Shown: positions 35,572 through 44,056 of the stretch, one piece after another
Layout of the letters: the number at the start of each line of letters is the position of its first letter
Position numbering within the stretch: position 1 is the stretch's first letter
NCBI GenBank assembly: GCA_017623295.1
Contig: JAGAPK010000044.1
Coordinates: 1-49,843, forward strand
Direction: 5' to 3'
From: Lachnospiraceae bacterium
GTDB lineage: Bacteria > Bacillota > Clostridia > Lachnospirales > Lachnospiraceae
Length of the DNA: 49,843 nt
Notes under the pieces: generated by a model
What the model saw: only the letters and a program-made list of their open reading frames with translations
The model's database searches: none
What the model was told of the DNA's origin: nothing
Translations under genes and position numbers: made by a program

Positions 35572-36972
35572 ATGGCACAGCTTTGGGGTGGACGATTCAC
35601 CAAAGAAACAGACAAGCTGGTATACAATTTTAATGCTTCCATTTCTTTTGACCAGAAATTTTATGTACAGGATATCGAAGGAAGCATTGCACATGTTGTT
35701 ATGCTGGAGAAGCAGGGAATTCTTACCAAAGAAGAAAAAGATGCAATTGTAAAAGGCTTGACCGGAATCAGACAGGATGTAGAAAACGGTACACTGCAGA
35801 TTACGGAAGAGTATGAAGATATTCATAGTTTTGTGGAAGCAAACCTGATTGAACGAATTGGTGATGCCGGAAAAAAATTGCATACCGGAAGAAGCCGTAA
35901 CGACCAGGTGGCGCTGGATATGAGAATGTACACCAGAATGGAAGTTATTGCGGTGGATGGACTGGTGAAAACATTACTGGAAACACTTCTGAAAATTATG
36001 GAAGAAAATACCGAAACTTATATGCCGGGATTTACTCATTTGCAGAAGGCGCAGCCGGTAACACTGGCACATCACATCGGAGCTTATTTTGAAATGTTTA
36101 AGCGTGACAGACTTCGCCTGAAGGATATTTATCATCGTATGAATTATTGTCCGCTTGGAGCAGGAGCGTTAGCAGGAACGACTTATCCGTTAGACAGACA
36201 TTACACAGCATCCTTGCTTGGATTTGAAGGACCAACTTTAAACAGTATGGATTCGGTGTCTGACAGGGATTATGTGATAGAATTTTTATCAGCACTTTCT
36301 ACAATTATGATGCACCTTAGCAGATTTTGTGAGGAAGTCATCATCTGGAATTCTAATGAATATCGTTTCGTAGAAATCGATGATGCGTATTCTACCGGAA
36401 GCAGTATTATGCCACAGAAGAAGAATCCGGATATCGCCGAACTGGTACGAGGTAAAACAGGACGAGTTTATGGTGCGCTGATTTCTATTCTGACAACCAT
36501 GAAAGGAATTCCGCTTGCCTATAATAAAGACATGCAGGAAGACAAGGAATTGACCTTTGATGCGATTGATACCGTAAAAGGTTGTCTGGCATTATTTGAA
36601 GGCATGATGAGAACCATGAAGTTTAACAAACCTGTTATGGAGAAGAGTGCCATGATGGGCTTTACCAATGCAACGGATGCAGCAGACTATCTGGTAGTGA
36701 AAGGGGTTCCTTTCCGCGATGCACACAGTATCATTGGTAAACTGGTACTGTATTGTATTGATAAAAACTGCAGTATAGATGATTTAACAATTGATGAACT
36801 GAAAAGTATCAGTCCGGTATTTGAAGAAGATGTGTATGAAGCAATCAGCCTGAAAACTTGTGTGGAAAAAAGACTGACTGTGGGTGCACCGGGACCGGAT
36901 GCGATGCAGAAAGTGATTCAGATAGAAAAAGAATATCTTGCCAATGACTGGCATAATGAGGAGGAAAAATAA
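35572..36972 (+). CDS. argH: Argininosuccinate lyase
   Basis: A 466-aa fumarase-superfamily enzyme splitting argininosuccinate into arginine and fumarate, the last step of arginine synthesis. The signature GSSIMPQKKNPD (near 273-284) carries the catalytic Ser loop. HTGRSRNDQVALDMRM and THLQKAQPVTLAHH are also conserved. CTGGAGG 8 bases upstream fixes ATG 35572. argG is not adjacent; instead asd follows 4 bases after the stop. Confidence 0.97.
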   Translation: MAQLWGGRFTKETDKLVYNFNASISFDQKFYVQDIEGSIAHVVMLEKQGILTKEEKDAIVKGLTGIRQDVENGTLQITEEYEDIHSFVEANLIERIGDAGKKLHTGRSRNDQVALDMRMYTRMEVIAVDGLVKTLLETLLKIMEENTETYMPGFTHLQKAQPVTLAHHIGAYFEMFKRDRLRLKDIYHRMNYCPLGAGALAGTTYPLDRHYTASLLGFEGPTLNSMDSVSDRDYVIEFLSALSTIMMHLSRFCEEVIIWNSNEYRFVEIDDAYSTGSSIMPQKKNPDIAELVRGKTGRVYGALISILTTMKGIPLAYNKDMQEDKELTFDAIDTVKGCLALFEGMMRTMKFNKPVMEKSAMMGFTNATDAADYLVVKGVPFRDAHSIIGKLVLYCIDKNCSIDDLTIDELKSISPVFEEDVYEAISLKTCVEKRLTVGAPGPDAMQKVIQIEKEYLANDWHNEEEK

Positions 36973-36976
36973 GATT

Positions 36977-38062
36977 ATGAGCGACAAATTGAAAGTAGGT
37001 ATTTTAGGTGGAACAGGTATGGTAGGTCAGAGATTTATCTCTCTGCTTGAAAATCATCCTTGGTTTGAAGTAACAACAATTGCAGCAAGCCCACGTTCTG
37101 CTGGTAAAACATATGAAGAAGCAGTTGGTGACAGATGGAAAATGACAACACCTATGCCGGAAGCAGTAAAGAAAATTGTTGTTTTAAATGTAAACGAAGT
37201 AGAAAAAGTAGCTGCAGAAGTAGATTTTGTATTTTCTGCAGTTGATATGACAAAAGATGAGATTAAGAAAATCGAAGAAGCTTATGCAAAAACAGAAACT
37301 CCAGTAGTTTCCAATAACAGTGCACACAGATGGACACCTGATGTTCCTATGGTAGTGCCGGAAATCAATCCAGAGCACTTCGATGTTATTGAATCTCAGA
37401 AGAAGAGACTTGGCACAACAAGAGGCTTTATCGCAGTAAAACCAAACTGTTCTATCCAGAGTTATGCACCGGTACTTACAGCATGGAAAGAATTTGAACC
37501 ATATGAAGTAGTAGCAACAACTTATCAGGCAATTTCCGGAGCTGGTAAAACATTCAAAGACTGGCCGGAAATGGTAGAAAACGTAATTCCATATATCGGT
37601 GGCGAAGAAGAGAAGAGTGAAAAAGAGCCTCTTAGAATCTGGGGTAAGATTGAAAATGGCGAAATCGTTCCTGCAACAAGCCCTGTTATTACATGTCAGT
37701 GTGTGCGCGTGCCCGTGTTAAACGGACATACAGCAGCTGTATTTGTGAAATTTAGAAAACAGCCAACAAAGGAACAGTTGATTGAAAAATTAGTAAACTT
37801 CAAAGGTCTTCCACAGGAACTTAATCTTCCAAGTGCACCGAAGCAGTTCATTCAGTATAGGGAAGAAGATAATCGTCCGCAGGTACAGCTTGATGTTAAC
37901 TATGAAAATGGTATGGGTATCAGCGTAGGACGTATTCGTGAAGACAGCGTATACGACTGGAAATTTATCGGTCTTTCTCACAATACAGTGCGTGGTGCTG
38001 CAGGTGGTGCTGTTCTTTGTGCTGAAACATTAAAAGCTAAGGGTTATATTACTAAAAAATAA
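36977..38062 (+). CDS. asd: Aspartate-semialdehyde dehydrogenase (archaeal/fungal-type)
   Basis: A 361-aa NADPH enzyme reducing aspartyl phosphate to aspartate semialdehyde, the branch point to Lys, Met, Thr and Ile. The nucleotide-binding GILGGTGMVGQRF is at the N-terminus, and the nucleophile Cys sits in PNCSIQS near residue 158. The pattern (GDRWKM, PNCSIQS, HNTVRGAAGG) is that of the archaeal/fungal branch rather than the E. coli type. AGGAGG lies 12 bases upstream, a rather long spacing. It is co-transcribed with argH. No lysine riboswitch is present. Confidence 0.94.
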   Translation: MSDKLKVGILGGTGMVGQRFISLLENHPWFEVTTIAASPRSAGKTYEEAVGDRWKMTTPMPEAVKKIVVLNVNEVEKVAAEVDFVFSAVDMTKDEIKKIEEAYAKTETPVVSNNSAHRWTPDVPMVVPEINPEHFDVIESQKKRLGTTRGFIAVKPNCSIQSYAPVLTAWKEFEPYEVVATTYQAISGAGKTFKDWPEMVENVIPYIGGEEEKSEKEPLRIWGKIENGEIVPATSPVITCQCVRVPVLNGHTAAVFVKFRKQPTKEQLIEKLVNFKGLPQELNLPSAPKQFIQYREEDNRPQVQLDVNYENGMGISVGRIREDSVYDWKFIGLSHNTVRGAAGGAVLCAETLKAKGYITKK

Positions 38063-38169
38063 TTTTTAAAAGTAAGTTAAAAAATAGAATTTGAAATAAT
38101 GAAAAATAAAAATACAGAAGGTGAAACCATTGTTTATTGGGGAGTGAACGGTGGTAAAGGGGTATAGAT

Positions 38170-39894
38170 ATGAGTGATTTACGGTGTCAGTTGGATTTGC
38201 TGAGTGCCATGAATAAAAAATTGCAGAGGGATGAAAAGATGCTTCGTTTAATATGCGAAACATCTAACAGTGCTTTTCTTTATTATAATTATGAGGAAGG
38301 CACTGTTCAGACCATTGCAAATTGGGATTATTTCTTTGATTTTAAGGTCACAAACAAAATGGATTTTAACAGATTTTATGATTGCGTGGAAGAAAAGTAC
38401 ATTTCTCCGCTTAGAGAAGCACTTTTTATTGAAAAACGCGGTATGAAATCCACAACCATTGATGTTAAAATGAAAGAAAGCAAAATGTGGGTGGAAGTAG
38501 AAACGAACATTATTTATAATGAGCAGGGACATCCTACTGATAAAATTGTTCGTTTTAAAGATGTAACAAAGTTTAATTCACAGAATGATGAATTGACTTA
38601 TATGGCATATTACGATATATTAACCGGTTTATATAACCGCAACTATTTCGTACGTCTTTTGGGTGAATTTGTTCGCAAGGCAAAAGAGGAGAATGGAAAT
38701 GTTGCTGTTATGTTCATTGATTTGGATGATTTCCGTAAGATGAATGATGGACTTGGTATCATTGTCGGAGATGAAATTGTACAGCTTTTTGGACAGTTTT
38801 TATCAGAACTGGCAAATGATAATATTGTTATTTCACATTTCAACAGTGATATTTACTGCATTGGTATTTATAATCCATGTGGTAACAGAAGTGTAGATGC
38901 TATTTATAAGAAAATTTATGAAAGACTGGAGAAACCTTTCAAATTAAGTACGGGTCAGGAACTTTCCCTTTCTGTCAGTGTTGGTGTTGCAGAATATCCG
39001 GAAGCGGCATCCAATACGCTGGAACTTATTAACTGCGCGGAAATCGTTATGTTTAAAGCGAAATCCTCAGGAAAAGGCAAAATACAGTATTTTGATGGTT
39101 CTATTCTAGAAGATTTCTTGCAGAATGTTTCCATTGAAACAAAATTAAAAGAAGCTGTTTTTGCACAGAATTTTAATATGCATTTTCAGCCACAGTTCCA
39201 TACGACAGACAAGATGCTTCGAGGCGTTGAAGCATTGATTCGTTGGAAAGATGAAACTGGTAAAATGATTCGTCCCGATGTATTCATTCCGATTGCGGAG
39301 AAGAACGGAATGATTGTTCCGATTGGAACATGGGTAATGGAAGAAAGTATCCGAATTTATGCTGAGTGGAAGCGAAAATATCACTATCCGATGATTATGT
39401 CGCTTAATGTATCGGCTATTCAGTATAAGCAGCCGGATTTTATTGATAAAGTAGTACAAATTTTGGAAAAATATGATGTATCTCCAAGTGAAGTAGAACT
39501 GGAAATCACAGAATCCATTTTGATTGACGATTTTCAGGAAATTACGGAGAAGTTGGCTATTTTAAGAGATATTGGTATTAAAATTTCATTGGATGATTTT
39601 GGAACAGGTTATTCGTCTTTGTCCTATTTGAAAGGCTTACCGATTGACACATTGAAGATTGATAAATCGTTTATTGATACGGTTATCACAGATGAAAATA
39701 CCAGAATCATAACAGAATCCATTATTTATATGGTAAAGAAATTGGGATATGAAACCATTGCAGAAGGAGTCGAAACACAGGAACAGTATGACTATCTGCA
39801 TGAAATTGATTGTGATAATATACAAGGGTATTATTTGGGTAAACCAATGCCGCCGGAAGAAATTGAGGCATTGATTGAGAAAACGCTTGCATAG
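38170..39894 (+). CDS. EAL c-di-GMP phosphodiesterase with degenerate GGDEF
   Basis: A 574-aa cytoplasmic protein: a PAS-like sensor (25-135), a GGDEF-fold domain (143-310) and an EAL domain (320-574). The GGDEF signature is replaced by FNSDIY (224-229), so cyclase activity is not expected; it may bind GTP as a regulator. EAL residues look intact: EAL (354-356), the Asn of LNVSA, the Glu of EITES, DDFGTG (475-480), KIDKSF, AEGVET and the Gln of IQGYYLGKP. It should therefore hydrolyse c-di-GMP. AAAGGGG precedes the ATG. It appears to head a run of closely spaced genes that ends with a GGDEF cyclase at 44057. Confidence 0.93.
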   Translation: MSDLRCQLDLLSAMNKKLQRDEKMLRLICETSNSAFLYYNYEEGTVQTIANWDYFFDFKVTNKMDFNRFYDCVEEKYISPLREALFIEKRGMKSTTIDVKMKESKMWVEVETNIIYNEQGHPTDKIVRFKDVTKFNSQNDELTYMAYYDILTGLYNRNYFVRLLGEFVRKAKEENGNVAVMFIDLDDFRKMNDGLGIIVGDEIVQLFGQFLSELANDNIVISHFNSDIYCIGIYNPCGNRSVDAIYKKIYERLEKPFKLSTGQELSLSVSVGVAEYPEAASNTLELINCAEIVMFKAKSSGKGKIQYFDGSILEDFLQNVSIETKLKEAVFAQNFNMHFQPQFHTTDKMLRGVEALIRWKDETGKMIRPDVFIPIAEKNGMIVPIGTWVMEESIRIYAEWKRKYHYPMIMSLNVSAIQYKQPDFIDKVVQILEKYDVSPSEVELEITESILIDDFQEITEKLAILRDIGIKISLDDFGTGYSSLSYLKGLPIDTLKIDKSFIDTVITDENTRIITESIIYMVKKLGYETIAEGVETQEQYDYLHEIDCDNIQGYYLGKPMPPEEIEALIEKTLA

Positions 39895-39908
39895 ATTTGG
39901 GGGATTCT

Positions 39909-41267
39909 ATGTTAATTGGTAGAACATCAGAATTACAATATCTGAATAATTATTATAACCGGGAAGGCAGCCAGCTCTTAGTTGTTTATGGACAGAAGCA
40001 TATCGGCAAAACAACTCTGTTAAAGGAGTTTGTGAAAGATAAAGAAAATCATTATTATCTTGCAAGACCATGTTCAGAAAGAGAGCATATGTTTCAGTGG
40101 GGAATGCAGTTAGCATTTGATGGAAAAGGAAAAGCAGCGTTTCCGAGTTTTTATGACATTTTTACTGCCATTTGCGATGAAAGTGCAGGTAAAAAAGTCA
40201 TTGTTATTGATGAGTTCCAGAATATTGTAAAAGTCAGTGAGATTTTTATAAAAGAATTGATTCGTTTTATTCATAGCCAGGAAGAAGAGATAATGGTTAT
40301 TCTATGCAGTTCTTCGATTGGATGGATAGAAAACAGTATGATTACCAAAATCGGAGAAGCAGCGTATGAATTGTCCGGACTTTTGAAAGTCAGAGAACTT
40401 TCTTTTGAGGATATTGTTCAGAGATTTCCCGATTTTCGAATCGAAGAATGTGTGGAAGCATATGCTGCTTTAGGCGGAATTCCGGGTTTGTGGAATCACT
40501 TTGATGATAAACTTACCATACAACAAAATATTTGTAGGAATATTTTAAATCCGGATTGCTTCCTTTTCGAAGAAGGAGAACGAATGGTTACAGAACAGCT
40601 CCGTGAAACCAGCGTTTATAATACGATTCTGGCATCTATTGCAGCAGGAAATCATAAGTTAAATGATTTATACCTGCACACAGAATTTTCCAGAGCCAAA
40701 ATCAGCGTTTACTTGAAGAATCTCATGGAATTGGAACTGGTAGAGAAAGTATTCTCTTATGATACGGCAGGAAAAGAAAATGTACAAAAAGGTATTTACC
40801 GGATTATTCATCCGTTTGTAAATTTCTATTTTACTTATATGTATCCGCATATGAGCGCATTGGAAACCTTGTCGGTTGGAGAATATTATAACGAATACAT
40901 TTATCCGTATTTTAAAAATTATGTTTCAGAATGTTTTAAAAAAGTGTGCAGACAGCATCTGGATAAATGGAATGAAAAGGAGAAACTGCCTATTCAATAT
41001 GAAGATAGTGGAGAATGGGTTGGAAAATCTGGCACAATTGATATGATTGCACAGGATGAAGAAGGAAGAACCTTAATAGCATTTTGCAATTGGGAAAAGC
41101 CAATGATGACGTATGCTGATTATGAATGGGTTTTAGCATGTGCAAAAAAAGCCAAAATTGATGTCGATTATATTTATTTATATACAGCAACAGGTTTTGA
41201 CGAAAAATTAAACCTGGAAGCTAAGGTTAAGTCGAATCTGAAGTTAATACAGATTTCAGACATATAA
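39909..41267 (+). CDS. Archaeal-type ATPase with DUF234-like C-terminus
   Basis: A 452-aa P-loop ATPase of the ATP_bind_2 type. Walker A is GQKHIGKTT (28-36) and Walker B VIVIDEFQ (97-104). A winged-helix part (225-290) follows, then a C-terminal DUF234-like region that in relatives resembles a PD-(D/E)xK nuclease. Here the strand pair reads IDMIAQ then AFCNW, so the usual ExK is lost and nuclease activity is unlikely. ATG 39909 follows GGGGGAT, 14 bases after the EAL gene; the TTG at 39897 is rejected. topB follows after 10 bases. The role of this family is unknown. Confidence 0.85.
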   Translation: MLIGRTSELQYLNNYYNREGSQLLVVYGQKHIGKTTLLKEFVKDKENHYYLARPCSEREHMFQWGMQLAFDGKGKAAFPSFYDIFTAICDESAGKKVIVIDEFQNIVKVSEIFIKELIRFIHSQEEEIMVILCSSSIGWIENSMITKIGEAAYELSGLLKVRELSFEDIVQRFPDFRIEECVEAYAALGGIPGLWNHFDDKLTIQQNICRNILNPDCFLFEEGERMVTEQLRETSVYNTILASIAAGNHKLNDLYLHTEFSRAKISVYLKNLMELELVEKVFSYDTAGKENVQKGIYRIIHPFVNFYFTYMYPHMSALETLSVGEYYNEYIYPYFKNYVSECFKKVCRQHLDKWNEKEKLPIQYEDSGEWVGKSGTIDMIAQDEEGRTLIAFCNWEKPMMTYADYEWVLACAKKAKIDVDYIYLYTATGFDEKLNLEAKVKSNLKLIQISDI

Positions 41268-41277
41268 CGGGGAATAT

Positions 41278-43308
41278 ATGGGAAAAAATTTGTTTATAGC
41301 AGAGAAGCCCAGTGTTGCAAAGGAATTTGCAAAGGCTTTGAAATATCGTATGAGCCAGAAAGATGGCTATCTGGAATCTTCGGAAGCTGTAGTGACGTGG
41401 TGTGTTGGTCATTTAGTTACGATGAGTTATCCGGAAGCATATGATGAAAAATACAAAAAATGGTCACTTGATACAATTCCGTTTATTCCGGAAGAATTTA
41501 AATACGAAGTGATTGATAGTGTAAAAAAACAATTTACAATTGTAAGCGGACTTTTAAATCGGGAAGATATTGAAACGATTTATGTCTGTACTGACTCCGG
41601 ACGAGAAGGAGAATATATTTACCGGTTGGTGGAACAACAGGCCAATGTTACCGGTAAAGTTCGTAAGAGAGTCTGGATTGATTCCCAAACGGAGGAAGAA
41701 ATTCTTCGAGGAATCAGAGAAGCCAAGGATTTATCAGCCTATGATAATCTCAGCGATGCGGCTTATCTTAGAGCCAAAGAAGATTATCTTATGGGTATTA
41801 ATTTTTCGAGAGTACTGACATTAAAATACAGTAATCCCGTGAAATCCTATTTAAAAACAGACAGAGCGGTTATTTCGGTAGGCCGAGTTATGACATGTGT
41901 ACTTGGGATGGTAGTAAATCGTGAACGTGAAATTCGTGAATTTGTAAAAATACCTTTTTACCGTGTGTTGGCCGGCGTTGGAATTGAAGGCAGAAAATGC
42001 GATTGTGAATGGAAGGCAGTAGAAGGTTCCAGATATTTTGCATCTCCATTGCTTTATAAAGACAATGGTTTTCTGGAAAAGCAATCTGCTGAAGAATTTA
42101 TTCGATTTTTATCAGAGGAACCGGTGGCAGTTCCGAAAATTGAAAAGATAGAGAAAAAGAAAGAAACCAAAAACCCACCGCTTTTATATAATCTTGCTGA
42201 ATTGCAGAATGATTGTTCCAAATTATTCAAAATCAGTCCGGATGAAACACTTCGGATTGCGCAGGAGTTATATGAAAAGAAGCTGACTACATATCCAAGA
42301 ACGGATGCCAGAGTATTGTCCACAGCAGTAGCAAAGGAAATTTATAAAAATATAAACGGGCTGAAGCAGTATGAAATGGTTCGTGAACTGGCAGAGGAAG
42401 TTTTACAAAGTGGCAGTTATAAAACGATTGCGAAAACAAGATATGTAAATGATAAGCAGATAACAGATCATTATGCGATTATTCCAACCGGACAAGGACT
42501 TGCTAGTTTAAATAGTTTGAGTCCGACTTCGGCAAAGGTATATGAATGTATTGTCAGAAGATTTTTGAGTATTTTTTATCCGGCAGCTGTATATCAGAAA
42601 ATCGGGTTAACCGTAGAAATGAAAGGAGAATTTTTCTTTTCTAATTTCAAGGTATTATCTGAAAGCGGTTATTTAAAAGCAGCACAGAATTCTTTTGCAA
42701 AGAAGAAAACGGATAAAGCATCGGAAGATGAGAAAAAAGAAAATGAAGAAGATAACGGACAGAGTGAAGAAGCCTGTGATGATTCTTTTATGGAAGTTCT
42801 TAAGAATCTGAAAAAAGGAACAGAGCTTACCTTAGAATCTCTGGATATCAAGGAAGGAGAAACCTCTCCGCCGAAACGATATAATTCCGGTACGATGATT
42901 CTGACAATGGAAAATGCCGGACAATTTATTGAAGATGAAGAACTTCGTGCCCAGATAAAGGGAAGTGGCATTGGAACTTCAGCAACAAGAGCCGAAATTC
43001 TGAAGAAGTTAGTACATATAAAGTATCTGGATTTGAATAAGAAAACACAGATAATTACACCAACACTTATGGGTGAGATGGTGTATGAGGTAGTTGCGGG
43101 TTCTATTAAACCGTTATTAGATCCCAGATTAACGGCAAGTTGGGAAAAGGGATTGACTATGGTTGCGGACGGTTCCATTTCCGCAGACGAATATATGGTA
43201 AAGCTGGATGACTTCGTTACAAGAAGAACAAACATTGTGAAGCAAATGAATAATCAGGCAGCGTTAAATGCAAGGTTTCGATATGCTTCGCAATTTTATA
43301 AAAAATAG
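41278..43308 (+). CDS. topB: DNA topoisomerase III (type IA)
   Basis: A 676-aa type IA topoisomerase that relaxes and decatenates DNA through a single-strand break. The Toprim domain has FIAEKPSVAK (6-15) with the catalytic Glu and the acidic TDSGREGE. The active-site Tyr is in TTYPRTDARVL. A late block, SGIGTSATRAEIL, is conserved. A lysine/glutamate-rich insert is present near 475-505. It lacks C-terminal zinc fingers, as usual for TopB. No conjugation genes are nearby, so it is probably chromosomal rather than element-borne. Confidence 0.95.
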   Translation: MGKNLFIAEKPSVAKEFAKALKYRMSQKDGYLESSEAVVTWCVGHLVTMSYPEAYDEKYKKWSLDTIPFIPEEFKYEVIDSVKKQFTIVSGLLNREDIETIYVCTDSGREGEYIYRLVEQQANVTGKVRKRVWIDSQTEEEILRGIREAKDLSAYDNLSDAAYLRAKEDYLMGINFSRVLTLKYSNPVKSYLKTDRAVISVGRVMTCVLGMVVNREREIREFVKIPFYRVLAGVGIEGRKCDCEWKAVEGSRYFASPLLYKDNGFLEKQSAEEFIRFLSEEPVAVPKIEKIEKKKETKNPPLLYNLAELQNDCSKLFKISPDETLRIAQELYEKKLTTYPRTDARVLSTAVAKEIYKNINGLKQYEMVRELAEEVLQSGSYKTIAKTRYVNDKQITDHYAIIPTGQGLASLNSLSPTSAKVYECIVRRFLSIFYPAAVYQKIGLTVEMKGEFFFSNFKVLSESGYLKAAQNSFAKKKTDKASEDEKKENEEDNGQSEEACDDSFMEVLKNLKKGTELTLESLDIKEGETSPPKRYNSGTMILTMENAGQFIEDEELRAQIKGSGIGTSATRAEILKKLVHIKYLDLNKKTQIITPTLMGEMVYEVVAGSIKPLLDPRLTASWEKGLTMVADGSISADEYMVKLDDFVTRRTNIVKQMNNQAALNARFRYASQFYKK

Positions 43309-43323
43309 TAAAGAGGGAACAGT

Positions 43324-44013
43324 ATGTCAAAAGGTTTGTGTGATGTAACAATTAATGAGTTGTATACTTTAGAGGAGACAATCGCAAAAGATATTTTCGA
43401 TGGCGTAACGTATCCTTGGGAAGTATTACCCAAGATAAGTGAATTTATTATAAAACTGGGAAATACACTTCCGGAAGATAAATATGAGAAGCGCGGAGAA
43501 AATGTCTGGGTTGCTAAATCAGCAAAGGTATACCCAAGTGCTTTCATTAATGGTCCGGCGATTATTGATGAAGAAGCAGAAATCCGGCATTGTGCATTTA
43601 TCAGAGGAAATGCAATTGTTGGAAAAGGTGCTGTGGTTGGTAATTCCACAGAACTGAAAAATGTAATTCTGTTTAATAAAGTACAAGTACCACATTATAA
43701 TTATGTAGGTGATAGTGTTTTGGGATTTAAAGCTCATATGGGAGCTGGTTCTATTACCTCTAATGTGAAAAGTGATAAGACACTTGTCGTTGTAAGAGTC
43801 GGTGATGAAAAGTTTGAAACCGGACTCAAAAAATTCGGTGCAATGTTAGGTGATAATGTTGAAGTCGGATGCAATTCCGTATTAAATCCGGGAACTATAA
43901 TCGGTAAGTTATCAAATGTTTATCCGACATCTATGGTAAGAGGATTTATTCCGGCTAACAGTATTTACAAGAAGCAGGGCGAAATCGCAGGCAAAGAAAT
44001 ACGGACAAACTAA
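43324..44013 (+). CDS. Left-handed beta-helix transferase (GlmU C-terminal-like)
   Basis: A 229-aa protein with hexapeptide-repeat turns of a left-handed beta helix from about residue 60 onward. The segment VPHYNYVGDSVLGFKAHMGA resembles the acetyl-CoA/His region of GlmU's acyltransferase half, and IGAG-like turns follow. The nucleotidyltransferase half of GlmU is absent, so it is a stand-alone sugar or amino-sugar acyltransferase of unknown substrate. AGAGGGAA lies 7 bases before the ATG, and the gene is 15 bases after topB. Confidence 0.82.
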   Translation: MSKGLCDVTINELYTLEETIAKDIFDGVTYPWEVLPKISEFIIKLGNTLPEDKYEKRGENVWVAKSAKVYPSAFINGPAIIDEEAEIRHCAFIRGNAIVGKGAVVGNSTELKNVILFNKVQVPHYNYVGDSVLGFKAHMGAGSITSNVKSDKTLVVVRVGDEKFETGLKKFGAMLGDNVEVGCNSVLNPGTIIGKLSNVYPTSMVRGFIPANSIYKKQGEIAGKEIRTN

Positions 44014-44056
44014 TGATGCTGAATGAAAAATTTGGAAAGTGTTGGGGATAAAAGAT

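Noticed and set aside
38063-38169. c-di-GMP riboswitch before the EAL gene
   Set aside because: Too short and AT-rich, with no conserved GEMM-type helices.
42669-43235. 188-aa minus-strand ORF inside topB
   Set aside because: Ser/Phe-rich shadow of the lysine/glutamate-rich coding strand; no start site.
41278-43308. Mobile element carrying topB
   Set aside because: No relaxase, integrase, conjugation gene or direct repeat nearby; composition is like the neighbours.
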